35,521 nt of DNA. Origin: Acidimicrobiaceae bacterium. Lineage in GTDB: Bacteria; Actinomycetota; Acidimicrobiia; Acidimicrobiales; Aldehydirespiratoraceae. Positions within the stretch are counted from its first letter, which is position 1; the number at the start of each line of letters is the position of its first letter. Shown in pieces: positions 27,767-35,275 of the stretch. The position numbers were made by a program, and so were the translations under genes. The stretch spans positions 74,515 through 110,035 of the forward strand of contig VXTM01000024.1 of assembly GCA_009837445.1 (NCBI GenBank), given 5' to 3'. The notes beneath the pieces were generated by a model that saw only the letters and a program-made list of their open reading frames with translations, had not been told where the DNA came from and did not search any database.

Positions 27767-27809
27767 TGACGAATCGGCCCTTGGAGGCCCACTATCGCCA
27801 TCAATTTCG
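27758..27809. terminator. Long inverted repeat between convergent kinase and coaE genes
   Basis: The arms CGAAATTGATGACGA (27758-27772) and TCGCCATCAATTTCG (27795-27809) pair over 15 bp with one A/C mismatch on one strand (G-U on the other). An inner GGCC-N6-GGCC lies at 27776-27789. The left arm includes the kinase stop codon. The position between two converging genes suits a bidirectional terminator, although no T-run follows. The outer arms are AT-rich compared with the neighbourhood. Confidence 0.6.
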
Positions 27810-27826
27810 AGCGGGGTGGAGCTGAG

Positions 27827-28447
27827 TCAGGCCAGGGAGCGGGCCCAGCGGTAGCAGTCGTCGATCTGGGGCTCTAGATCCTCGACGGTGCCGTTGTTGT
27901 CGATCACGAAGTCGGCCACCTCTAGGCGCGACTCGCGGCTGGCCTGGTTGGCGATGCGGGCCCGGGCGTCGTCGTCGGACAGGCCCCGCTGGGCCACGAG
28001 GCGCTGCACCGCCACCTCTGGGTCTGCGTCCACCACCACGATGCCGGCCAGGTCGCGGTAGCGCTTCGCGATCGGCTCCCCGTCGGGGCGTACCAGCAGC
28101 GGGATGTCGAGAACCACCACCGCGCCAGGCGAGTGCTCGGCTGCGTGGGCTCGGCGCCGGGCCATCTCCTCGCCCACCGCGGGATGGACGATTGAATTGA
28201 GGGCAGCCAACTCGTCGGCGTCCTTGAACACCACTGCGGCCACTGTGGCCCGGTCGAGGGTGCCGTCGGCGGCCACCACGGTCGGGCCCCAGCGGCCCAC
28301 GATGGCGTCGAACACCGGCTCGCCGGGCTGCTGGAGGTCCCGCACGATCTCGTCGGCGTCGATGAGGATCGCGCCCCGCTCGACCAGTCCGGCGCCCACC
28401 GTCGACTTGCCGGCGCCGATACCCCCCGTCAGCGCGATCTCAGGCAG
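27827..28447 (-). CDS. coaE: Dephospho-CoA kinase
   Basis: A CoaE of about 206 residues that phosphorylates the 3'-hydroxyl of dephospho-CoA, the last step of coenzyme A synthesis. The P-loop GGIGAGKST (8-16), IDADEIVRDL, LNSIVHPAV and VVLDIPLL are the expected motifs. The start is problematic. The first usual start codon is GTG at 28399, which removes the P-loop. Upstream in frame the codons are CTG (28447), CCT, GAG, ATC (28438), and then the TGA at 28453-28451, which is also the rpsA stop. I chose CTG 28447; ATC 28438 or stop read-through from rpsA are alternatives. The rpsA-coaE neighbourhood is conserved in mycobacteria. Confidence 0.88.
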   Translation of the reverse strand: MPEIALTGGIGAGKSTVGAGLVERGAILIDADEIVRDLQQPGEPVFDAIVGRWGPTVVAADGTLDRATVAAVVFKDADELAALNSIVHPAVGEEMARRRAHAAEHSPGAVVVLDIPLLVRPDGEPIAKRYRDLAGIVVVDADPEVAVQRLVAQRGLSDDDARARIANQASRESRLEVADFVIDNNGTVEDLEPQIDDCYRWARSLA

Positions 28448-28450
28448 AGG

Positions 28451-29845
28451 TCAGGTCTCGTCGGCGGGGACATCGGAAGCCTCGTCGGCCGCGACCGCGA
28501 CCACTTCGCCCGCTGATCCCGGATCGGCGTCCTCGCCCTCGTCGTCGGCGTAGTCCTCGCCGGCCTCGGAGTAGTAGTCCTCCCAGGCCTGCTGACCCTC
28601 GGAATCGCCGGCGCCGATGTAGTTGCCCTCTTCGTCGTAGGCGTGGTCGCCGAAGTGCTCCTGGTACTCGGCCGCAACCACACCGCCCTCGGCGGCCTGC
28701 TTGATCGACAGGCTGATGCGGCGGCGCTGCAGGTCGAGGTCGATGATCTTCACCCACAGCTCCTCGCCGGGGGTCACGACCTGCTCGGGCAGCTCCACAT
28801 GGTGCGCGGACATCTCCGAGATATGCACCAGGCCCTCGATGCCGTCGCCGACCTGCACGAACGACCCGAACGGCACCAGCTTGGTGATGCGCCCGTAGAC
28901 CAGCTCCCCCACCCGGTGGCTGGCCGCGAACTCCTGCCAGGGATCCTGCTGGGTGGCCTTGAGCGACAGACTGATCCGCTCCCGCTCTAGGTCCACCTCC
29001 AGCACCTGCACGTCGATGCGGTCACCGGCCGACACGACCGCGCTCGGGTGGTCGACATGCTTCCACGACAGCTCCGACACGTGCACGAGCCCGTCCATGC
29101 CGCCGAGGTCGACGAAAGCGCCGAAGTTCACCACCGACGACACCACGCCGCTGCGGATCTCGCCGGGTCGGAGGTTGTCGAGGAACGCCTCACGCTGCTC
29201 TCGCTGGGTCTCCTCCAGCCACGCCCGGCGGCTCAGCACCACGTTGTTGCGGTTCTTGTCGAGCTCGATGATCTTGGCGTCGAGCTCACGGCCGACGTAC
29301 GGCTGCAGGTCACGCACCCGGCGCAGCTCCACCAGCGAGGCCGGCAGGAAGCCCCGCAGGCCGATGTCGACGATCAGCCCGCCCTTCACGACCTCGATCA
29401 CCATGCCCTTCACCGCGGCGTTGGACTCCCGGAGCTCCTCGATGCGGCCCCAGGCCCGCTCGTACTGGGCCCGCTTCTTGGACAGGATCAGCCGGCCCTC
29501 CTTGTCCTCGCGGGTGATTACCAGGGCCTCGATCACCTCGCCCAGCGCGACCACCTCGCCGGGGTCGATGTCGTGGCGGATGCTCAGCTCCCGGGCCGGG
29601 ATAACGCCCTCGGACTTGTACCCGATGTCGAGCAGGACTTCTTCCTTGTCGATACGGACGACCGTGCCCTCCACGATCTGGCCGTCCTCGACGACCACCA
29701 TGGTTGAGGCGTAGGCGTCGTCGAGGCTGATGTCGCCCAGGTCGTCCTCGACGATCTGGCGCGGGATGTAGGTGCCGTCCTCTGCGAAGGTGCCCATGTC
29801 GGCGGGCGGGGCTGGTTCGAGGATGGCGGTAGCGGTGTCGGTCAC
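28451..29845 (-). CDS. rpsA: 30S ribosomal protein S1
   Basis: A 464-residue S1 with four S1/OB RNA-binding domains at about 54-124, 143-206, 227-296 and 312-382 (for example VVNFGAFVDLGGMDGLVHVSELS and LVPFGSFVQVGDGIEGLVHISEMS). An acidic, Tyr/Asp/Glu-rich tail follows (390-464). Four domains plus an acidic tail is the actinobacterial form; E. coli S1 has six. It helps bind mRNA to the 30S subunit. The start is GTG at 29845 with GGAAAGA upstream. Its TGA stop is in frame with coaE, separated from the likely coaE start by one codon. It lies 80 nt after polA, with a hairpin between. Confidence 0.96.
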   Translation of the reverse strand: MTDTATAILEPAPPADMGTFAEDGTYIPRQIVEDDLGDISLDDAYASTMVVVEDGQIVEGTVVRIDKEEVLLDIGYKSEGVIPARELSIRHDIDPGEVVALGEVIEALVITREDKEGRLILSKKRAQYERAWGRIEELRESNAAVKGMVIEVVKGGLIVDIGLRGFLPASLVELRRVRDLQPYVGRELDAKIIELDKNRNNVVLSRRAWLEETQREQREAFLDNLRPGEIRSGVVSSVVNFGAFVDLGGMDGLVHVSELSWKHVDHPSAVVSAGDRIDVQVLEVDLERERISLSLKATQQDPWQEFAASHRVGELVYGRITKLVPFGSFVQVGDGIEGLVHISEMSAHHVELPEQVVTPGEELWVKIIDLDLQRRRISLSIKQAAEGGVVAAEYQEHFGDHAYDEEGNYIGAGDSEGQQAWEDYYSEAGEDYADDEGEDADPGSAGEVVAVAADEASDVPADET

Positions 29846-29893
29846 GGTGTCTTTCCGGGCAGGTCTGATAGTCGGATGGGACCCAGTGAGGCT

Positions 29894-29916
29894 ACCGGCC
29901 GAAGCGCCGGACCGGT
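29894..29916 (-). terminator. GC-rich hairpin between polA and rpsA
   Basis: ACCGG-CCG-AAGCGC-CGG-A-CCGGT on the plus strand forms an 8-bp stem with one bulged base and a 6-nt loop. It falls in the 80-nt gap between polA and rpsA. No T-run follows, so it may be a weak terminator or a processing site separating the two genes' expression. Confidence 0.4.
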
Positions 29917-29925
29917 TCAGCCCTT

Positions 29926-32634
29926 TCAGCCTTTGGCCCCCGCCCAGGTGGCCGCCACCTGGAGGTCTACCTCCAGGGGAACCCGCAGCTCGAAGGCGCC
30001 CCGCATCACCTCTCGGGTCAGCTCAGAGGCCGGTCCAACCTCGGCGTCGGGAGACTCAAGGATGATCTCGTCGTGGACTTGCAGCACTATGCGCGACTCC
30101 AGCCGCTCGGCCTCCAGGGCCCGGTGGAGACGCACCAGCGCGACCTTGAAGATGTCGGCTGCCAGTCCCTGGATGCCCGCGTTCATGGCCTGGCGCTCGC
30201 CGGCCTGGCGCAGCCGCACGTTGGGGCTGGCCAGTTCCGGGATCTGCCTGCGCCGCCCGAAGAGGGTCTCCGTGTAGCCCTTGCTGCGAGCCTCGGCCAC
30301 GGTGCGGTCCATGTAGTCGCGCACCGCACCGAAAGCCTCGAAGTAGGCGTCGAGGATTTTGGCGGCCTCGCCGGTGGCGATGTTGAGCCGCTGGGCCAGG
30401 CCGTAGGCCTCCATCCCGTAGGCCAGCCCGTAGGACACCATCTTGGCAGTGGACCGCTTCTCCACCCCGACCTCTGAGGGGTCGACGTCGAATACCCGGG
30501 CCGCGGTGGCGGTGTGGATGTCGTCCCCGGCCTCGAAGGCCGCGATCAGCCCGGGGTCCTCGGCCAGGTGGGCGATGCAGCGCAGCTCGATCTGGTCGTA
30601 GTCGGCGACCAGCAGCCGGCAGCCGGCGGGCGCGACGAAGGCGGTGCGGAACACCCGACCCCGCTCGGACCGCACCGGGATGTTGTGAAGGTTGGGCGCG
30701 TCGGAGCTGAGCCGGCCCGTGCGGGCCACGGTCTGGTTGAACGTGGCCCGGATGCGCTCGTCCGGGCCGATCTCGGCTAGCAGGCCGACCCCGTAGGTGG
30801 AGCGCAGCTTCTCCACCTCGCGGTAGCCGAGCAGATGGTCCACGATGGGATGCTCACCCCGGAGCTTCTCCAGGGACTGCGCGTCGGTGGAGTAACCGGT
30901 CTTGGTGCGCTTGGTCGGGGTCAGCCCGAGATCCTCGAAGAGGACCTCGGCCAGCTGCTTGGGCGAGTTGACGTTGATGGGCCGGCCGGCGTCGGCCAGC
31001 ACCTGCTCGCGGAGTTGTTCGGCCTCGGTGTCGAGTTCGTCGCGGATTCTCTCCAGAACAGAGCGGTCCACCCCTACCCCGATGTGCTCCATGCGGGCCA
31101 GCACCCGCACCAGCGGCACCTCCACGTCGTCGTTGAGGCTCTCCAGGCCCTGCGCGGCCAGCGCCTCCCGCAGCGGTGTGACCAGACGGTCGATGGCCAG
31201 CGCGGCCCATCCGGCCTGCTCGTGGGGCTCGATGGAGTCGCCATCGAGGTCCAGCCGCCCCTCCTGGGGCGCGTGGGAGGGCGGGTCGATGCCGGCGTAG
31301 CGGCCGGCCAGGTCGCTCAGGTCGTAGCGGGCGTCGGCCGGGTCGAGCAGGTAGGCGGCCAGCATCGTGTCGATCAGCGGGTCGCGCATCTCGATACCGC
31401 GGTCCAGCAGCGAGCGCATGAGGGCCTTGGCCCCGTGAGCGGCCAGCGCCCGGCTGGAGCCTCGGTCGGCGCTACCGGCCGCACCGGACAGGAGATCGTC
31501 CAGCGCAGCCGACACGGTGGCGTCGTCGAGGAGGTCGCCGGAGACGAAAGCCACCCGGCCGGCGGCTCCTTCCACCACCCAGGCCAGACCACCCTCGAGT
31601 CCCCCGGCCGGCGCGGTCAATGCCAGGGGCGGGGCCGACGCACCCTGTGCGGCCGCAGCCCGCAGGGCCTCGGCGGCCGCCGCGGGCGTCTCCAGCACTT
31701 CCACCTCGGGCGTGAGCGCCCTCGTGGACGGGCCCGCTCCGGCGGCGTCCTCGCCGAGGGAGTCACCGAGAGCCTCGGCGAGCCGGGCATGCAGCGACCG
31801 GAACTCCAGGAAGTCGAACAGCTTGCGCACCGCCTGGGCGTCCACCTCTCCCAGGGTGAGATCTTTGAGTCGGGCCTCCAGGGGCACGTCGCGGACTAGC
31901 AGCATGACCTCCGCGTTGGTGCGGACCTGGTCCTCGGCGGCCGCGAGGTTCTCCCTCAGCTTGGGCGTGAGATCGTCGAGAGAGGCGAAGATGCCGTCCA
32001 GGCCGTCCTTGGTGTTGATTAGCTTGGCTGCGGTCTTCTCCCCCACTCCGGGCACTCCGGGGAGGTTGTCGCTGTTGTCGCCCCTCAGCGCCGCATACTG
32101 CACGTAGTCGGCGGGCTTCACGCCGGTGCGGGCCAGGATCCCGGCCTCGTCGTACAGCTTGTAGTCGGAGACGCCGCGCACGTTATAGAGGACCTTCACC
32201 TGCGGGTCCTCCACCAGTTGGTAGGTGTCGCGGTCGCCGGTGACCACGATCACGTCGTCGCCGGCGTCTCGGCCCTCGGTGGCCAGGGTGGCGATCACGT
32301 CGTCGGCCTCGAAGCCGGGAGCGTCGACGGTGGGCACGGCCAGCGCCTCCAGGACTTCTCGGACCAGTCCCATCTGCTGGCGCAGGATGTCGGGCGCGGA
32401 GTCGCGGGTGCCCTTGTAGGTGGGGACCATCTCGTGCCTGAAGGTCGGCTCGGGCCGGTCGAAGGCGACCACGACCTGGTCGGGCTGGTGGTCGCGCCAC
32501 AGGTTGATCAGCATCGACGTGAAGCCGAACACTGCGTTGGTGATCTGGCCCGAGGCGGTGGCCATGTCGGTGGGCAGGGCGAAGAACGCCCGGTAGGCCA
32601 GCGAGTTGCCGTCGATCAGCATCACCTTGGCCAT
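29926..32634 (-). CDS. polA: DNA polymerase I
   Basis: A 902-residue Pol I. Residues 1-290 are the 5'-3' flap exonuclease (MLIDGNSLAYRAFFA, DAPGFEADDVIATLA, TGDRDTYQL, DNSDNLPGVPGVGEKTA). The middle domain lacks the DxE of a proofreading exonuclease (LALTAPAGGLEGG), so there is no 3'-5' activity. The polymerase has motif A DYDQIELR (catalytic Asp678), motif B RSTAKMVSYG (Arg727, Lys731, Tyr735) and motif C QVHDEI (Asp855). Tyr735 replaces the Phe of E. coli Pol I (762), as in mycobacteria. It fills gaps after excision repair and removes Okazaki primers. It starts 33 nt after pdtaR and is probably in the same operon. Confidence 0.97.
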   Translation of the reverse strand: MAKVMLIDGNSLAYRAFFALPTDMATASGQITNAVFGFTSMLINLWRDHQPDQVVVAFDRPEPTFRHEMVPTYKGTRDSAPDILRQQMGLVREVLEALAVPTVDAPGFEADDVIATLATEGRDAGDDVIVVTGDRDTYQLVEDPQVKVLYNVRGVSDYKLYDEAGILARTGVKPADYVQYAALRGDNSDNLPGVPGVGEKTAAKLINTKDGLDGIFASLDDLTPKLRENLAAAEDQVRTNAEVMLLVRDVPLEARLKDLTLGEVDAQAVRKLFDFLEFRSLHARLAEALGDSLGEDAAGAGPSTRALTPEVEVLETPAAAAEALRAAAAQGASAPPLALTAPAGGLEGGLAWVVEGAAGRVAFVSGDLLDDATVSAALDDLLSGAAGSADRGSSRALAAHGAKALMRSLLDRGIEMRDPLIDTMLAAYLLDPADARYDLSDLAGRYAGIDPPSHAPQEGRLDLDGDSIEPHEQAGWAALAIDRLVTPLREALAAQGLESLNDDVEVPLVRVLARMEHIGVGVDRSVLERIRDELDTEAEQLREQVLADAGRPINVNSPKQLAEVLFEDLGLTPTKRTKTGYSTDAQSLEKLRGEHPIVDHLLGYREVEKLRSTYGVGLLAEIGPDERIRATFNQTVARTGRLSSDAPNLHNIPVRSERGRVFRTAFVAPAGCRLLVADYDQIELRCIAHLAEDPGLIAAFEAGDDIHTATAARVFDVDPSEVGVEKRSTAKMVSYGLAYGMEAYGLAQRLNIATGEAAKILDAYFEAFGAVRDYMDRTVAEARSKGYTETLFGRRRQIPELASPNVRLRQAGERQAMNAGIQGLAADIFKVALVRLHRALEAERLESRIVLQVHDEIILESPDAEVGPASELTREVMRGAFELRVPLEVDLQVAATWAGAKG

Positions 32635-32667
32635 GGCAGAGAATCTACGGCAATCGGCGCCGTGCAG

Positions 32668-33261
32668 TCACGGTGCGATGCGGTCCTCGAGCACGTCCTC
32701 TGCGACTGCCTGCATGGTGCGGCGCTGAGACATGGCGGTGCGCTGGATGAACACGTAGGCGTCCTGCTCGCTCATGCCGTGGCCGTCGATCAGCCGGCCC
32801 TTGGCCCGATCTAGGAGCTTGCGCACCTCCAACCGGTCCTCGAGGTCGCCGACCCGACCTTCGAGTGCCTCCATCTCCTTGAAGCGGGCCAGGGCCAGAT
32901 CCACCGCGGGTACCAGCGCGTCGCGCCGGTACGGCTTCACGAGATACGTCATGGCTCCCGCCTCACGGGCCTGCTCGATCAGCTCGCGCTGGCTGAAGGC
33001 GGTGAGGATCACTACCGCCGTTCCCCGCTGCGGCGCGATCCGCCGAGCAGCCTCGATCCCGTCGAGGCCGGGCATCTTCACATCGAGGATGGCCACGTCG
33101 GGACGGTGCTCGGCCACCAGCGCTACCGCCTCGTCGCCCCGACCGGTGTCGGCTACCACGTCGAAGCCCTCCTCGCGCAGGGTCTCGACCAGGTCGAGCC
33201 GGATGATGGACTCGTCCTCGGCCACCACCACCCGGACGGCGTCCTGTGAGCCGGCGCTCAC
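32668..33261 (-). CDS. pdtaR: ANTAR-domain response regulator (PdtaR-like)
   Basis: A 197-residue two-component regulator. The receiver domain (9-125) has the acidic pair Glu15/Asp16, phospho-acceptor Asp60 (ILDVKMPG), Thr87 and Lys109 (LVKPY). A coiled linker leads to an ANTAR RNA-binding domain (about 132-192: LLDRAKGRLIDGHGMSEQDAYVFIQ). ANTAR proteins bind paired hexaloop RNA hairpins and act by antitermination; in M. tuberculosis PdtaR (Rv1626) is encoded near polA. The cognate kinase is not in this window. The start is GTG at 33261, in a GTGA overlap with the small coiled-coil gene upstream. I saw no clear dual-hexaloop target in the short gaps here. Confidence 0.94.
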   Translation of the reverse strand: MSAGSQDAVRVVVAEDESIIRLDLVETLREEGFDVVADTGRGDEAVALVAEHRPDVAILDVKMPGLDGIEAARRIAPQRGTAVVILTAFSQRELIEQAREAGAMTYLVKPYRRDALVPAVDLALARFKEMEALEGRVGDLEDRLEVRKLLDRAKGRLIDGHGMSEQDAYVFIQRTAMSQRRTMQAVAEDVLEDRIAP

Positions 33262-33545
33262 AGTGCGCTGAACCGATCCAGCAGGGCGTCCTGGTCGGCT
33301 TCGAGGCGGACGATCCGCTCCGCGATCTCGTCGCGGTGGCGTCGCAGCCGCTCGGCGTGCCGGCTGGCCTCCCGGTACTCGCGCTCCGCGATCGGCGTCT
33401 CCGACACCAATGCTCGCAGTCGGCTCTCGTCAGCCTCGTCGGTGACCTGCAGGAGCTGCTCCTCGCACACGAGCAAGTCGGTCCGCAAGGTGCTCAACTG
33501 CCGTCCGATTCCCCGCAGACGGCGCTCGATCCGGTCCCGGGACAT
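33258..33545 (-). CDS. Small coiled-coil hypothetical protein
   Basis: A 95-residue, highly charged protein that is almost wholly helical (RLRGIGRQLSTLRTDLLVCEEQLL ..., ERLRRHRDEIAERIVRLEADQD), with heptad-like Leu spacing that predicts a coiled coil. I recognise no domain. It starts at ATG 33545 with only a weak GGG site and ends in a GTGA overlap with pdtaR, so the two are translationally coupled. It may modulate or partner the regulator; this is inferred only from the coupling. No signal peptide or membrane segment. Confidence 0.75.
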   Translation of the reverse strand: MSRDRIERRLRGIGRQLSTLRTDLLVCEEQLLQVTDEADESRLRALVSETPIAEREYREASRHAERLRRHRDEIAERIVRLEADQDALLDRFSAL

Positions 33546-33591
33546 GCAACCCAGTCTAGGAGGGGACCTCTTGATTCGAATGGCGAGAACC

Positions 33592-33606
33592 GAGCCGTGC
33601 CGGCTC
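33592..33606. terminator. Short perfect hairpin in the gap before the ABC permease gene's end
   Basis: GAGCCG-TGC-CGGCTC is a 6-bp perfect stem with a 3-nt loop, about 55 nt beyond the stop of the ABC permease gene in its direction of transcription and 47 nt before the small coiled-coil gene start. It may end the ABC/phosphorylase transcript. No T-run is present. Confidence 0.35.
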
Positions 33607-33662
33607 TAGTCGTCTGTCGTCACGTCTGATAATCCCGGAAACGAGCGGATTGGCAACCGGGG

Positions 33663-34445
33663 TCAGGACTCCTGCAGTCGTCCTCCCGGCCAGCGGACCG
33701 TGATCCGCTCAAGCAGGCCGATGAGGTTGAAGAACACGATCCCTCCCGCCGAAGAGAGCACCAATCCGGCGAAGAGGCGCTTGGTGTCTAGGCGGTAGCT
33801 GGCCTGGATGATCACAAAGCCGATCCCTCGGTCTGATCCGGTGAACTCCGCCACGATGGCACCTATGACCGCCAGCGTGGAGGCGATGCGCAGCCCGGCG
33901 AAGACGTACGGCAGCGAACTCGGAACTCGCAGGTGCCAGAACACGGCGGTCTTTCGGGCCGACAGCACGCTCATCAACTCCAGGGCCTGCCCGCTGATGG
34001 ATCTCAGACCGCGTGTGGTGTTGACCAGCACCGGGAAGAAGCAGATGATCGCTGCGATCACCACTTTGGGTACGAGCGTGAAACCGAACCAGATGGTCAG
34101 CAGCGGCGCGATCGCCACGATCGGGATGGTCTGCAGCACGATCGCCCAGGGGAATAGGGCGCCCTCGACCGATCGCATGTGGACGAAAATGACGGCGGCC
34201 ACGAACGCCGCGCTACTCCCCACAGCGAATCCCAGGACCGCCTCAAGCATCGTCCAGCGCAGGTGGCCGAACAGCGACCAGCCGTGCTCGCCCAACTCGG
34301 CACCGATCTCCGAAACCCTCGGCAGGAGGTAGGTGGGGACATCGCGCACCACCACCCAGAGCTCCCAGACTCCCAGCGCGGCGAGAAACAACAGCGCTGA
34401 TGGCACGTAGGTACGCCACTTCGTGCGCCTGCCGGAATCCGTCAT
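33663..34445 (-). CDS. ABC transporter permease (SsuC/TauC/ThiX type)
   Basis: A 260-residue permease of the nitrate/sulfonate/taurine/thiamine-precursor importer family. About six hydrophobic segments are visible, the first at 13-32 (YVPSALLFLAALGVWELWVV), then LPRVSEI, which is typical just after helix 1. The family loop VNTTRGLRSISGQALELMSVLSARKTAVFWHLRVPSSLPYVFAGLR is the EAA region that docks the ATPase. GAIVAEFTGSDRGIGF is also diagnostic. The start is ATG at 34445 in an ATGA overlap with the ATPase gene. The binding protein is not in the window. Substrate unresolved; the nucleoside phosphorylase upstream hints at a nucleobase or pyrimidine-type precursor. Confidence 0.93.
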   Translation of the reverse strand: MTDSGRRTKWRTYVPSALLFLAALGVWELWVVVRDVPTYLLPRVSEIGAELGEHGWSLFGHLRWTMLEAVLGFAVGSSAAFVAAVIFVHMRSVEGALFPWAIVLQTIPIVAIAPLLTIWFGFTLVPKVVIAAIICFFPVLVNTTRGLRSISGQALELMSVLSARKTAVFWHLRVPSSLPYVFAGLRIASTLAVIGAIVAEFTGSDRGIGFVIIQASYRLDTKRLFAGLVLSSAGGIVFFNLIGLLERITVRWPGGRLQES

Positions 34446-35275
34446 CGCTGCTCGCCGTGGCTGTCCGCGCTAGCGGCCGAGTCCACCTGCAACAGCTCGC
34501 GCAACTCGCCGTTCAAGGCGGCGAAGTCGGGCTGGTAGCGGATGGCGAGTTGCCGCGGCCGTTCGAACGGCACGTCCGCGATCCTCATGACGCTGCCGGG
34601 GCGGGGGCTGAGGACTACCACCCGGTCGGACAGGAATATGGCCTCGGAGAGGCTGTGGGTCACGAACAGCACCGTGGGGGCGGTCTGCTGCCACACCTCC
34701 AGGAGCTGGATGTTGAGGTTGTCCCGGGTGAACTCGTCGAGCGCGCCGAACGGCTCGTCCATCAGCAGCGTCGACGGGCCGTAGCTCAAGGCCCGGGCGA
34801 GCGCCACACGCTGCTGCATCCCACCGGAGATGTGCTCGGGGTAGTAGTCCTCGAAGCCCTCCAGCCCCACCTCCCGCAGTAGGCCGCGGGCGTGCTCCTG
34901 CGGATCGCCGACCGCCAGTGGGTTGCGTTTGCCGAGTATGCGGTCGGGCAGCAGCACGTTGCCGAGCACCCGCAGCCACGGAAACAGCACCGGGCTCTGG
35001 AACACGAAGCCGAACTCCACGTCGCGTCGGGCCTCGGCCGGGGTCTTCCCCCGCACCGTCACCGAACCTTCGGTGGGCTGCTGAAGGCCGGCGATGATTC
35101 TCAGCAGCGTCGACTTGCCGCAGCCGGAGGGGCCCACGATGGCGACGAACTCGCCGCCGGCAATCTCCAGGCTGACGTCCCGCAGTGCGGTGACCGGGTC
35201 GCGGTCGCCGAAGCGCATGGTGATGCCGTCGATGACGATCCCACCGGGCCCTCCGGCTCGGTCCGGCTCGTTCAC
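34442..35275 (-). CDS. ABC transporter ATP-binding protein (SsuB/TauB/ThiZ type)
   Basis: A 277-residue ATPase. It has Walker [10 protein letters not shown], a Q-loop (FVFQSPVLFPWL), signature ISGGMQQR, Walker B LLMDEPFGALDE and H-loop FVTHSLSEA. PWLRVLGNVLLP and the SGGMQQR form place it with nitrate/sulfonate/taurine-type importers. The start is GTG at 35275 (MNEPDRAGG), in a GTGA overlap with the phosphorylase stop; the frame remains open further upstream but only as a shadow of that gene. Three tightly coupled genes (phosphorylase, ATPase, permease) indicate one functional unit. Confidence 0.94.
   Translation of the reverse strand: MNEPDRAGGPGGIVIDGITMRFGDRDPVTALRDVSLEIAGGEFVAIVGPSGCGKSTLLRIIAGLQQPTEGSVTVRGKTPAEARRDVEFGFVFQSPVLFPWLRVLGNVLLPDRILGKRNPLAVGDPQEHARGLLREVGLEGFEDYYPEHISGGMQQRVALARALSYGPSTLLMDEPFGALDEFTRDNLNIQLLEVWQQTAPTVLFVTHSLSEAIFLSDRVVVLSPRPGSVMRIADVPFERPRQLAIRYQPDFAALNGELRELLQVDSAASADSHGEQR

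Noticed and set aside
28397..28399. GTG at 28399 as the coaE start
   Set aside because: It would delete the P-loop needed for ATP binding, which is intact just upstream.
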